Source: Pelagibacterium sediminicola (GTDB lineage Bacteria; Pseudomonadota; Alphaproteobacteria; Rhizobiales; Devosiaceae). From it: a stretch of 64,000 nt of DNA. Position 1 is the stretch's first letter. Every line of letters starts with the position of its first letter. The position numbers and the translations under genes are program-made. Of this stretch, positions 1 to 7,683 are shown one piece after another. Where the stretch lies: contig NZ_QMEL01000004.1 in assembly GCF_003390885.1 (NCBI RefSeq), forward strand, positions 62,001 to 126,000, given 5' to 3'. Under the pieces are notes generated by a model. The model did not search any database. It saw only the letters and a program-made list of their open reading frames with translations, and was not told where the DNA came from.

Positions 1-100
1 CGCCGAAGCACGGATCGCCTATGGCGGACGCGGCCAGATCACCGACGTCCAGCAGCCCCGTTATGGCCAGCAGGTCCTCGACGCGATCCTGCCCTTCTAG
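1..100 (+). CDS. flgH: Flagellar L-ring protein FlgH, C-terminal fragment
   Basis: The last 32 codons of a gene that enters from the left edge and ends in TAG at 98-100. The readable end contains RIAYGGRGQI followed by DVQQPRYGQQ and LDAILPF, which resembles the C-terminus of alphaproteobacterial FlgH, the lipoprotein that forms the outer-membrane L-ring of the flagellar basal body. Other flagellar genes, including the P-ring gene flgI, occur within 14 kb, which supports the call. The N-terminus and lipobox lie outside the window. The identification rests on a short stretch and on family memory. Confidence 0.75.
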   Translation, partial: AEARIAYGGRGQITDVQQPRYGQQVLDAILPF

Positions 101-187
101 GAACGGCACCATCCCCAAGGCCGCCTGCCTTCCCCAATTCGGGCAGGCGTCCTTCCTGGCTCTCCTTCCCCGTTGAGCCGGAAAACA

Positions 188-221
188 GGGGCGCGGCACT
201 TTCCCCGCCGCGCCCCTTTTT
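188..221 (+). terminator. Rho-independent terminator after flgH
   Basis: A perfect 10-bp GC-rich stem (188-197 pairing with 207-216) with a 9-nt loop, followed by five T. It lies 88 nt after the flgH stop and before the convergent outer-membrane protein gene. A short A-run on the left side would allow it to work in both directions. Confidence 0.85.
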
Positions 222-255
222 GCGTCGGAATATCATGGATGGCGGCTTGAAAGCC

Positions 256-1194
256 TCAGAACGCCACCGACGCTCCCAGAACCACGCCGCCCGAAAGCGC
301 ATGGCTCCACGCCGGGATCGCCGGTCCGCTTCCGCCGCCGGCCGAATTGAAGACAACCCGGCCGAACCCCAGCTGACCCTCCGCGAACACCCCCACCCTG
401 ATCTTGGCCGTTTCGGACACCGCATGGGCATAGCCAAGCTCGGTAAAGACCCCGAGGGTCGCAAAATCATAGGCGATGTTGGGCACCGGCCCCAGATCAG
501 GCCGGAAGTAATGGCTGTCGGAAACCCCCATATATCCGCCCGCTACCTCGACGCGGAAATCGAGCGTACCGTGTTCGGAAACCTCGCGCTCCAGAAGCGC
601 GCCAATCCCCGCCGAGGCCGACAACACGTCCTGCCCGATCACCGTTCTGGTATTGGGCATCGGCCCCGAAGGGCACGCCGCGCCGCACCGCAGGCCCCTG
701 GCCGCGTAGCTGGCAAGACCCGCGCCGATGACCGCATAGGGCTGCACGTCAAGGCCACCGACCTGCCAGTCCTCGCCCGGCAGCGAAAAACGCAGGCTCG
801 CATCGCCGAACCCGCCGATGGCGAGATCGCTGAACGTTTCGGAATAGAGCGTCTGCCCCGCCTCATAATCGCGATCCCCGAAGGTGCCACCGCCCGCTAT
901 GGGAAAGCCCGCGACAAGCTCGAACCAGCCATCCGCATTGCGGCTCGCGACGACGAACTCGACGTCCATCGTATAAAGCGGCTCATAGCTCAATATGCTC
1001 GTGGGGTTGCCATACGAAGCCATTCCCGGCCCCGGCAGCGGGGTGTACATCGAGGCATCGTGATTGAGCGAAAGATAGCTGGCACCGCCACGCACCTGCA
1101 CGCCGAACGTCACTTCGCCCTGCTGCGCGAACACCGGAGCGCCCGCCGCGGCCAGCGCGACAATCGAAACCACCGATGTACAGATCGCTCTCAC
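256..1194 (-). CDS. Secreted outer-membrane beta-barrel family protein
   Basis: 312 residues starting at a GTG codon. Residues 1-23 form a Sec signal peptide (hydrophobic core IVALAAAGAPVFA, cleavage expected after AQ). The mature part is rich in alternating hydrophobic, Gly and aromatic residues and ends in a C-terminal Phe (GASVAF), typical of BAM-inserted barrels. Two Cys near residues 169 and 173 could form a disulfide. I recognise no specific family, so transport or adhesion roles are open. It converges on flgH and has no obvious operon partner. The start is uncertain because no strong ribosome binding site precedes the GTG, but the signal peptide begins directly at this codon. Confidence 0.65.
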   Translation of the reverse strand: MRAICTSVVSIVALAAAGAPVFAQQGEVTFGVQVRGGASYLSLNHDASMYTPLPGPGMASYGNPTSILSYEPLYTMDVEFVVASRNADGWFELVAGFPIAGGGTFGDRDYEAGQTLYSETFSDLAIGGFGDASLRFSLPGEDWQVGGLDVQPYAVIGAGLASYAARGLRCGAACPSGPMPNTRTVIGQDVLSASAGIGALLEREVSEHGTLDFRVEVAGGYMGVSDSHYFRPDLGPVPNIAYDFATLGVFTELGYAHAVSETAKIRVGVFAEGQLGFGRVVFNSAGGGSGPAIPAWSHALSGGVVLGASVAF

Positions 1195-1324
1195 GGCACG
1201 AGGGATCGATAATCGCGAGGAAAAGTCAATCCTTTAGACCGCTTCAGGCTTCGATGGGATCGGGATGCTCCGGCGATTGCAGTGAGATAGAGTTGGACCC
1301 CGAACCAAAACCCCGCACAATTGA

Positions 1325-1756
1325 TCAGTCGTCGCGATAGACCTTTTCGCGGCGCTCGTGCATTTCCTGGGCTTCAAGGCTCAGGGTCGCGATGGGGCGG
1401 GCGTCGAGGCGGGCTATGCCGATGGGCTCGCCGGTTTCCTCGCAATAGCCATAGGACCCGTCTTCGATCCGCTTGAGCGCCGCATCGATCTTGGCGATCA
1501 GCTTGCGCTGCCGGTCGCGGGTGCGCAATTCGAGCGCACGGTCGCTTTCCGACGACGCGCGGTCGGCCATATCGGGATGGTTGGTACTCTCTTCCTGGAG
1601 GTTTTCGAGCGTCCCGCGGCTTTCGCGCAGAATCTCATCCTTCCAGCCATCGAGCTTGCGCCGGAAGTATTCCCGCTGGCGCGGGTTCATGAATTCTTCG
1701 TCCTCGGTAGGACGATAGTCTTCAGCAAGAGCATCAATCGTCATCGAAAGACTCAC
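1325..1756 (-). CDS. dksA: RNA polymerase-binding factor DksA, one-cysteine type
   Basis: 143 residues. DksA binds in the secondary channel of RNA polymerase and works with ppGpp in the stringent response. The coiled-coil tip motif DxxDxA is present (D62, D65, A67 in PDMADRA). The zinc-finger region keeps only the first cysteine (C105 in YGYCEETGEPIG); the positions of the other three canonical cysteines hold Thr108, Ser126 and Ala129. Single-cysteine DksA proteins are known from alphaproteobacteria such as Rhodobacter. A GGGGAG ribosome binding site and a good sigma-70-type promoter precede the gene, which appears monocistronic. Confidence 0.93.
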   Translation of the reverse strand: MSLSMTIDALAEDYRPTEDEEFMNPRQREYFRRKLDGWKDEILRESRGTLENLQEESTNHPDMADRASSESDRALELRTRDRQRKLIAKIDAALKRIEDGSYGYCEETGEPIGIARLDARPIATLSLEAQEMHERREKVYRDD

Positions 1757-1778
1757 TCCCCGAACCTCAGGTGCCGCC

Positions 1779-1807
1779 TATATAGGTTCATCGACGGCAT
1801 CGGGCAA
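1779..1807 (-). promoter_or_regulatory. Housekeeping promoter of dksA
   Basis: Reading the minus strand: -35 box TTGCCC (1807-1802), a 17-nt spacer, and -10 box TATATA (1784-1779). The -10 box ends 22 nt before the dksA ATG, leaving room for a short leader with GGGGAG. The match is by eye. The rest of 1757-1980 shows no gene. Confidence 0.6.
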
Positions 1808-1980
1808 CCGACTTTTGTCCGCATGCCCAACCCGTGAGCAGGTGAGGAGAATGGGTCACAGCGCAGGCTATCGCGCACGATTCGGCTTATCCACAATTCT
1901 CGCACCCTCCCCTGATGGAGATCGGTGCAAACAGGTGTTCAGGCCGCGATCAAGGGGCGGGGCGGGATATCGGCGCCCGC

Positions 1981-2898
1981 CTACTCCTCTCCCGTGCCGA
2001 CCTTTTCCAGATCGTACGGCGTCGTCTGGTAGATCTCGTTGATCCAGTTCTGGAACATCAGGTGGGCGTGGCTGCGCCATCGGTTTTCCGGCGTTACGGA
2101 CGTGTCGCCGCCGGGGTAGAGATTGGCGGGCGGTTCAGGGTTGAGGTCGGCGTTGAGGTCGCGCTCGTATTCGTCGGCAAGCGAGCGGTTGTCGTATTCG
2201 AGGTGGTTGAGCATGTAGGCGGCGCGGTATTTCCGGTCACCGAGCATGCACACGCCGATCTCCTCGTTATCGATGAGGATTTCGAGATCGGGACCGATGG
2301 TTTTGCGATCGATGTCGTTGTAGCGCGAGACCGGGATCATCGGGCTGTCGGACATGCCGTGCAGTAGCGGGGAGGTGTTCACCAGCCGGTGACGGAACAC
2401 CCCGAACGCCTTTTTCTCCATGCGGTAGCGCTTTACGCCGTGGAAATGATGGAGCGCGGCCTGCGCGCCCCAGCAGATGAACATGGTGTGGTGCACATTG
2501 GTCTGCGTCCAGTCCATGATCTCGATCATTTCGGGCCAGTAGCGCACCTCGTTGAACGGGATATGCGCGATGGGTGCGCCGGTGACGATGAAACCGTCGA
2601 ACTTGCGCTGCCGCACGTCCTCCCAGGTCTTGTAGAAGGTTTCCAGATATTTCTGCGGCGTACCCTTGGACTTATGGTCCGTGATGCGCACCAGCGTCAG
2701 GTCGACCTGAAGGGGCGTTGCGCCGATCAGGCGAGCGAACTGGGTTTCGGTGCGCTCCTTGTTGGGCATCAGGTTCAGAAGACCGATCTGGAGGGGGCGG
2801 ATGTCCTGCCGGGTGGAGCGAGACTTGTCCATCACCACGACGCCCTCGGCCTCGAGGGTTTTTCTGGCTGGGAGTTGGTCTGGAATGCGGATGGGCAT
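1981..2898 (-). CDS. metA: Homoserine O-acyltransferase MetA
   Basis: 305 residues, the full family length. MetA activates homoserine by acylation with succinyl- or acetyl-CoA in methionine synthesis in the cytoplasm. Visible signatures: RPLQIGLLNLMPNK, the nucleophile C142 in FICWGAQAA, and the catalytic His232/Glu234 pair in NHLEYD. Residue 111, which separates acetyl- from succinyl-CoA users (Glu or Gly in studied enzymes), is Ala here (TGAPIAH), so the acyl donor cannot be read from that position. The gene lies 35 nt downstream of an ATPase gene on the same strand and probably shares its transcript. I saw no SAM riboswitch in the short gap. Confidence 0.93.
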   Translation of the reverse strand: MPIRIPDQLPARKTLEAEGVVVMDKSRSTRQDIRPLQIGLLNLMPNKERTETQFARLIGATPLQVDLTLVRITDHKSKGTPQKYLETFYKTWEDVRQRKFDGFIVTGAPIAHIPFNEVRYWPEMIEIMDWTQTNVHHTMFICWGAQAALHHFHGVKRYRMEKKAFGVFRHRLVNTSPLLHGMSDSPMIPVSRYNDIDRKTIGPDLEILIDNEEIGVCMLGDRKYRAAYMLNHLEYDNRSLADEYERDLNADLNPEPPANLYPGGDTSVTPENRWRSHAHLMFQNWINEIYQTTPYDLEKVGTGEE

Positions 2899-2933
2899 TT
2901 TTGTATATCCTCAGGGAAAAAGCATGGGCAGGG

Positions 2934-3794
2934 TCAGCGGGCGTCGATCGCCCTGCACATGAGTTCCATGAAGTCTTTTTCGTCGCGGACCTTTGCCAGG
3001 TCCTCGGCATCGATGGCATATCCAAAATTGTCGGCCAGCGCCCGGTAACGGGGCAGACGGTCGCGCAGCAGCGCCTCGAACCCCCAGACAGCGAAGTCAT
3101 CAGGGTCGACGTCGTTGTCATGGGTGACGCCGTTGAGCATTTTGAACTCCGCCCATTTCTCGATGAGAAAGGCGGGCGGATAATACATCGGTTTGGGTGC
3201 GGCGCGGAAGCGGTCGATCAGGCGCTGGGCGTCGTCCTCGCTGCCCTTGAGATAGACGAGCAGCGTGTTCTCACGCAGGGCCTTGACAACGGGATCGTCG
3301 GGATCGTGCGGATCGAGCACCTCGATCAGCGAGCCGCCGGTGTCGCACAGGAAATTCTCGTAACCGTAAAGATCCTTGGCACGCTCGATAAAATAGGGCA
3401 CGTCTAGCAGGGAATAGACCTCGGCCACCCGATGCTGCTCCTGACGGCGCTGATATTCGGCGAGCGGCAGGCCACCCTTTTCGGGGTTGCCGGGGGTGCC
3501 CAGATAGGTCGAGAGCGGCTCGAGATTGTCGAAGGTGATGTTGGACGAGATATAGATCGAATCCGAGCGCAGCAGTTCGGCAAGGAAGGGCACCTTCATC
3601 GCCTCGCGCTTGAAGTTGTCGACGATATATTCGCCCATGTGCCGCGTGCCGATGCGGAAATCGACCGAGAAGTGGAACCAGTCCTCCTTGCGCAGCAGAT
3701 TGCCCAGCCGGGTCTTGCCCACGCCCGCCATGCCGAAGACCGTGACGGCCTTGCGGGGAAGGGCTTTGAATTCTGCGGCGTTGGCGAGGAGCAT
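2934..3794 (-). CDS. P-loop ATPase/kinase-like protein of unknown function
   Basis: 286 residues. A Walker A motif occurs near the N-terminus (VFGMAGVGKT, about residues 19-28), followed by a region resembling small-molecule kinases (HFSVDFRIGTRHMGEYI, then LCDTGGSLIEV, about 148-158). A Walker B candidate is LLVYLKG near residue 180. No membrane segment or signal peptide is seen, so it should be cytoplasmic. The fold looks like a deoxynucleoside- or shikimate-kinase relative, but I recognise no named family. It is the first gene of a likely two-gene unit with metA, which may suggest a link to methionine or homoserine metabolism; this is context only. Confidence 0.75.
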   Translation of the reverse strand: MLLANAAEFKALPRKAVTVFGMAGVGKTRLGNLLRKEDWFHFSVDFRIGTRHMGEYIVDNFKREAMKVPFLAELLRSDSIYISSNITFDNLEPLSTYLGTPGNPEKGGLPLAEYQRRQEQHRVAEVYSLLDVPYFIERAKDLYGYENFLCDTGGSLIEVLDPHDPDDPVVKALRENTLLVYLKGSEDDAQRLIDRFRAAPKPMYYPPAFLIEKWAEFKMLNGVTHDNDVDPDDFAVWGFEALLRDRLPRYRALADNFGYAIDAEDLAKVRDEKDFMELMCRAIDAR

Positions 3795-3835
3795 GGCGGT
3801 TCCGGGCTTTTACAAAACTTGGCGCTGGCTGGCAG

Positions 3836-3974
3836 ATCGCTGGCCCCCTCACCCCCAGCCCCTCTCCCACGAAGGGAGAGGGGAGCTCGTATGGTGGCCC
3901 CACGCTTCCCCTTCTCCCCTCGTGGGAGAAGGTGGGCTTTCGCGAAGCGAAAGGTCGGATGAGGGGGCTGCGAT
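3836..3974. repeat. Dispersed palindromic element, family A copy 1
   Basis: About 139 bp. The left edge reads ATCGCTGGCCCCCTCACCCC and the right edge gives the complementary GATGAGGGGGCTGCGAT. Inside are two hairpin blocks (CCCCTCTCCC...GGGAGAGGGG and CCCTTCTCCC...GGGAGAAGG). Further copies lie at 20886, 31597, 39524, 53637 and 61011. It fills much of the 412-bp gap between the ATPase gene and flgE. No coding potential. Confidence 0.85.
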
Positions 3975-4140
3975 GCTACCAAAACGCCGATTTCAAAGGG
4001 CATAGACCAAAGCCTTCCCGCAAACAAGCGACCAGCGCCGGGCAGAAATTGCCGGGCGAGAGGCGAAAGATTCCGGGCTGACTGGGCGCTCAAGGTCGTT
4101 ATCCGAAAAAAAGCGATTTAGATTCAATGAAGTAAGAGTC

Positions 4141-4156
4141 TGGCACTCCGTTTGCT
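4141..4156 (+). promoter_or_regulatory. Sigma-54 (RpoN) promoter of the hook operon
   Basis: TGGCAC (4141-4146), 5 nt, TTGCT (4152-4156): the GG and GC dinucleotides have the exact 10-bp spacing of a -24/-12 promoter. It lies 51 nt before the flgE start. Sigma-54 control of hook genes is known in Caulobacter, with FlbD as activator; no FlbD gene is present in this window. Confidence 0.85.
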
Positions 4157-4206
4157 TCGCTCATTCCGAATACGCGCGCGTTGGCGCCGGCAAGACGGAG
4201 AGTGAA

Positions 4207-5802
4207 ATGGGTATTTATGGTGCTTTGGCGACGGCCGTGACGGGGATGCGGGCGCAGGCATTTGCGCTCGAAAACATCTCGGGCAACATCGCCAACTCCC
4301 AGACCACGGGCTACAAGCGGATGGAGACCGGGTTCATCGATCTCATCCCCGATGCGGCGGTGGGACGGCAGGTACCCGGCGCGGTACTTGCTTATTCGCG
4401 TTCGACCAACGACGTGCGCGGCGACATCATCACCTCACCGACCGGCACCCATGTGGCGCTCAACGGGTCCGGCTTCTTCATCGTTTCGGAAAAGACCGGC
4501 ACCACCGACGGACAGGCGGTGTTCGGGGATGCCAATTTCTATACCCGCCGCGGCGATTTCGAGATGGACCGGGAAGGTTACATGGTCAACGGCGCAGGAT
4601 ATTATCTGCGCGGCGTGCCCATCGATTCCGAGACGGGCAACGTTGCCGGTTCGGTTCCCGAAATGATCAAGATCGGCAATGGGCTGATCCCGGCGCGCAC
4701 AACCACGCGCATCCAGTACCAGTTAAACCTGCCCGCCGTGCCGGCGGTGGGGCTGCTTTATGCGCCCGCCGAAACGACCAGTAACGAGGGGGGCGCCCTG
4801 ACCGGGGGCACGCTGCTCGATAGCTTGCCCGGGTTCGGCGCCGGCGACACCTTTACGATCAACACCGGCAACGGTGTCCAGACGTTTACCGATGACGGCA
4901 CGAGTTCGGATACGTTGCAGAATCTGGTTGACTGGATCAACGGCAACGCCAGCATCAACGCCACTGCATCGATCGTTGGCGGGGAGTTGCAGATCGTCGC
5001 GGATGACGTTCAGACCGGCCTGACCATAAGCGGTACGGGGGCGATCGCCGGACTGACCTCGCAGGGCGTACCCGAATTCCTCAATCAGACGGTCGAGGGT
5101 GGGGCGATCACAGTCTATACGCCCAACGGCGCTTCGGTGAACGTGCAGATGCGCTGGGGCATGATGTCGGATAACCCCGACACCTGGCAGCTCTATTACA
5201 TGGAACAGAGCGATCCGCAGGAATGGGTGACGGTGCCCGGCGGGGAATTCACCTTCAATCCCAACGGCACGCTCGCGACCATGGACGGCAATCCGGTGGC
5301 GGGCGATGACGTGGTGCAGCTCAACCTTCCGGGGCTTACGGTCAACGGAACAACGGTGGGCGATGTAGCGCTCGATTTCGGCGTCAGCGGGCTGACCCAG
5401 TTCGACAATGCCAATGGCCGCGCCTCGGTCACCCAGCTCAACCAGAACGGGTATGCGGCAGGCTCGTTCATGTCCGTCGCGGTCAATGACGCCGGGCGTG
5501 TCGTGGCGACCTATTCCAATGGCGAGCAGATCGAGATCTACCAGCTGGTCACTGCCAACTTCAACGCCGAGAACATGCTCAAGCGCATGGATGGCGGGGT
5601 TTATGCGGCAACGGCGCAATCGGGCGAGGCGATCCTTTCGCTCGATGGGGGCGTTTCGGGCGGCGCGCTGGAATCCTCCAATACCGACATTTCCGACGAA
5701 TTTACTAAGCTGATCGTAACCCAGCAGGCCTACGCTGCGGGCACCCGTATCGTCTCGACCTCCGACGAGATGCTGCAGGAAGCCCTCAATATGGTCCGCT
5801 AG
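4207..5802 (+). CDS. flgE: Flagellar hook protein FlgE
   Basis: 531 residues. It polymerises into the flagellar hook outside the cell after export by the flagellar type III system. The N-terminal rod/hook signature is clear (MGIYGALATAVTGMRAQAF, then NISGNIANSQTTGYK), as is the C-terminal motif (SSNTDISDEFTKLIVTQQAY, residues 495-514). The middle (about 180-300) is a variable insertion domain. A GGAGA ribosome binding site lies 5 nt before the ATG. First gene of flgE-flgK-flgL; the sigma-54 promoter is just upstream. Confidence 0.95.
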   Translation: MGIYGALATAVTGMRAQAFALENISGNIANSQTTGYKRMETGFIDLIPDAAVGRQVPGAVLAYSRSTNDVRGDIITSPTGTHVALNGSGFFIVSEKTGTTDGQAVFGDANFYTRRGDFEMDREGYMVNGAGYYLRGVPIDSETGNVAGSVPEMIKIGNGLIPARTTTRIQYQLNLPAVPAVGLLYAPAETTSNEGGALTGGTLLDSLPGFGAGDTFTINTGNGVQTFTDDGTSSDTLQNLVDWINGNASINATASIVGGELQIVADDVQTGLTISGTGAIAGLTSQGVPEFLNQTVEGGAITVYTPNGASVNVQMRWGMMSDNPDTWQLYYMEQSDPQEWVTVPGGEFTFNPNGTLATMDGNPVAGDDVVQLNLPGLTVNGTTVGDVALDFGVSGLTQFDNANGRASVTQLNQNGYAAGSFMSVAVNDAGRVVATYSNGEQIEIYQLVTANFNAENMLKRMDGGVYAATAQSGEAILSLDGGVSGGALESSNTDISDEFTKLIVTQQAYAAGTRIVSTSDEMLQEALNMVR

Positions 5803-5836
5803 TTGAGACAGAACGTCGTAAACTGGAGACGGGAAA

Positions 5837-7669
5837 ATGGGACTGAGCTCGACGCTCTCTAACGCACTGGGCGGCATGAACGCCAGCCAGCGCGGCATCG
5901 ATGTGCTCTCGCGCAATGTGGCCAACCAGGGCACGCCCGGTTACCACAGGCAGTCCCTCACCATCACCGAAACCGCCTATGGCACCAGTGCGCAGGTGCG
6001 CACGGCGGAACTGACGCGGGCGTTCAACGAGGCGCTGGAAAAGCAGCACCTCGTCGCGGTGTCAAATTCCGGGCTCCATTCGGCGCGCGCCTCGTTTCTC
6101 GATCGGCTGCAGATGCATATCGGCAAGCCGGGGGATGCCAATTCGCTCGACACGCTCTATTCGAGCTTCGAGAACGCCATGCAGGCGCTGGCGACCAATC
6201 CGAACGATGTCACGACCCGCGCGGGCGTACTCAACCACGCCCAGCACCTCGTCGAGCAGCTCAACCTGTTGAGCGGCACGGTGCAGGAGATGCGCAGCGA
6301 GACCGAATACCAGATTTCCAATGCGGTCAACGACCTCAACCGCAATCTCAACGCGCTGGCCGACATCAATATCCGCATCCTCGATCTCTCCCAGGACGAG
6401 ACGGCACGGCTCTCGCTCATGGACGAACGGGACCGGCTGGTGGCGATGATCGCCGAAAACGTCGACGTCAAGGTCAGTTACCGGGCGGACGGCACGGTGG
6501 CGCTGATGACGGAAACCGGCGTCGGCATCCTCGATGTCGCGCCTTCCCAATTCAGCTTCACGTCCGGCGGCGCCCTTTCGGCCACCTCGCTGTTCTCGAC
6601 CGATCCTGCACAAAGCGGGGTGGGGGCAATCAAGCTCAGGACACCGTCCGGGCTCGAAATCGACCTTGGAGCGCAAAACCTGCTGACGTCGGGCAAGATC
6701 GCCGGGCTGATGGAGCTGCGGGACAACACGCTGGTCAACATGCAGGACCAGCTCGACGAGATCGCAGCGGGGCTGGCGCTGGCGCTCAATACCGTGACGA
6801 CAGAGGGCACCGAAGTGCCGGCGGCCAATCCGGGCGATCCGGCCGGGTTCGAGGTCGATCTGAGCGGTATCCGGCCCGGCAACTCGATGCTCCTGCAATA
6901 TACGGATACCACGGGCACCCAGACGGTGAGGCTGGTCCATTCCGAGGACGGTTCCGTGCTGCCCTCACCGAACGCCAGGGGCGAGCGCGTGATTGGCGTC
7001 GACCTGACGGACACTGCGGCTGTTGCTGCGGCGCTGGGTCCGGATGTGACCGTCACCGATCAGGGTGGCGGTGTGTTGCGGATCATGGATGACGGGGGCA
7101 CCAGTTCCACCATTGCGTCCATGACCGCCTATACGACCGCGGGAGGCAATCAGGGCGGAGCCGCGGCGCTCAACCTTTTCGTGGATTCTCACGGCGTTCC
7201 GTTCAGCAACAGCCTCGACGGCACCGATCAGAAGCTGGGTTTTGCGGGCCGGATCAAGGTCAATCCGGCGCTGATCGATGATCCGGCGCTGCTGGTGCAG
7301 TACGATGCGGGGATTTCGCTGGGCGATCCGACGCGGCCGCAGGCTTTGCTCGATGGCCTCAAGTCGATGCAGTTCATCTCGGAAAAGATGACCTCGCTCG
7401 CCGATGGCGGCGTGCGCCTCTCGGGCAAGGTCAACGAGATGATCGCCCAGATGATCAACCATCAGGGCAATGTGGTGGCCAGAGCCGAAAGCCAGGCCAG
7501 CGCGGTCAATTTCACACTGGAAACGCTCACCCAGCGGATGCATGCGGAATATGGCGTCAACGTCGATGAGGAAATGGCGCGGCTGATGCAGCTCCAGAAT
7601 GCCTATTCGGCCAGCGCGCGCGTCGTGTCGGTCGTTCAGGAACTGATCGACTCACTGATGCGGATGTGA
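5837..7669 (+). CDS. flgK: Flagellar hook-associated protein 1 FlgK
   Basis: 610 residues. FlgK forms the first hook-filament junction ring. N-terminus MGLSSTLSNALGGMNASQRGID with NVANQGTPGYHRQ, and C-terminus VNVDEEMARLMQLQNAYSASARV, are both diagnostic. It starts 34 nt after flgE behind GGAGACGGGAAA and is 14 nt from flgL, so the three genes form one operon. Confidence 0.95.
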   Translation: MGLSSTLSNALGGMNASQRGIDVLSRNVANQGTPGYHRQSLTITETAYGTSAQVRTAELTRAFNEALEKQHLVAVSNSGLHSARASFLDRLQMHIGKPGDANSLDTLYSSFENAMQALATNPNDVTTRAGVLNHAQHLVEQLNLLSGTVQEMRSETEYQISNAVNDLNRNLNALADINIRILDLSQDETARLSLMDERDRLVAMIAENVDVKVSYRADGTVALMTETGVGILDVAPSQFSFTSGGALSATSLFSTDPAQSGVGAIKLRTPSGLEIDLGAQNLLTSGKIAGLMELRDNTLVNMQDQLDEIAAGLALALNTVTTEGTEVPAANPGDPAGFEVDLSGIRPGNSMLLQYTDTTGTQTVRLVHSEDGSVLPSPNARGERVIGVDLTDTAAVAAALGPDVTVTDQGGGVLRIMDDGGTSSTIASMTAYTTAGGNQGGAAALNLFVDSHGVPFSNSLDGTDQKLGFAGRIKVNPALIDDPALLVQYDAGISLGDPTRPQALLDGLKSMQFISEKMTSLADGGVRLSGKVNEMIAQMINHQGNVVARAESQASAVNFTLETLTQRMHAEYGVNVDEEMARLMQLQNAYSASARVVSVVQELIDSLMRM

Positions 7670-7683
7670 GGTGAAGGGCTGAA

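Noticed and set aside
2899-2933. SAM-II riboswitch before metA
   Set aside because: Only 35 nt separate the ATPase gene and metA, too short for the aptamer, and I saw no matching fold upstream of the ATPase gene.
3836-3974. CRISPR array
   Set aside because: The palindromic units are scattered, single and flanked by genes; there are no regularly spaced direct repeats with unique spacers anywhere in the window.
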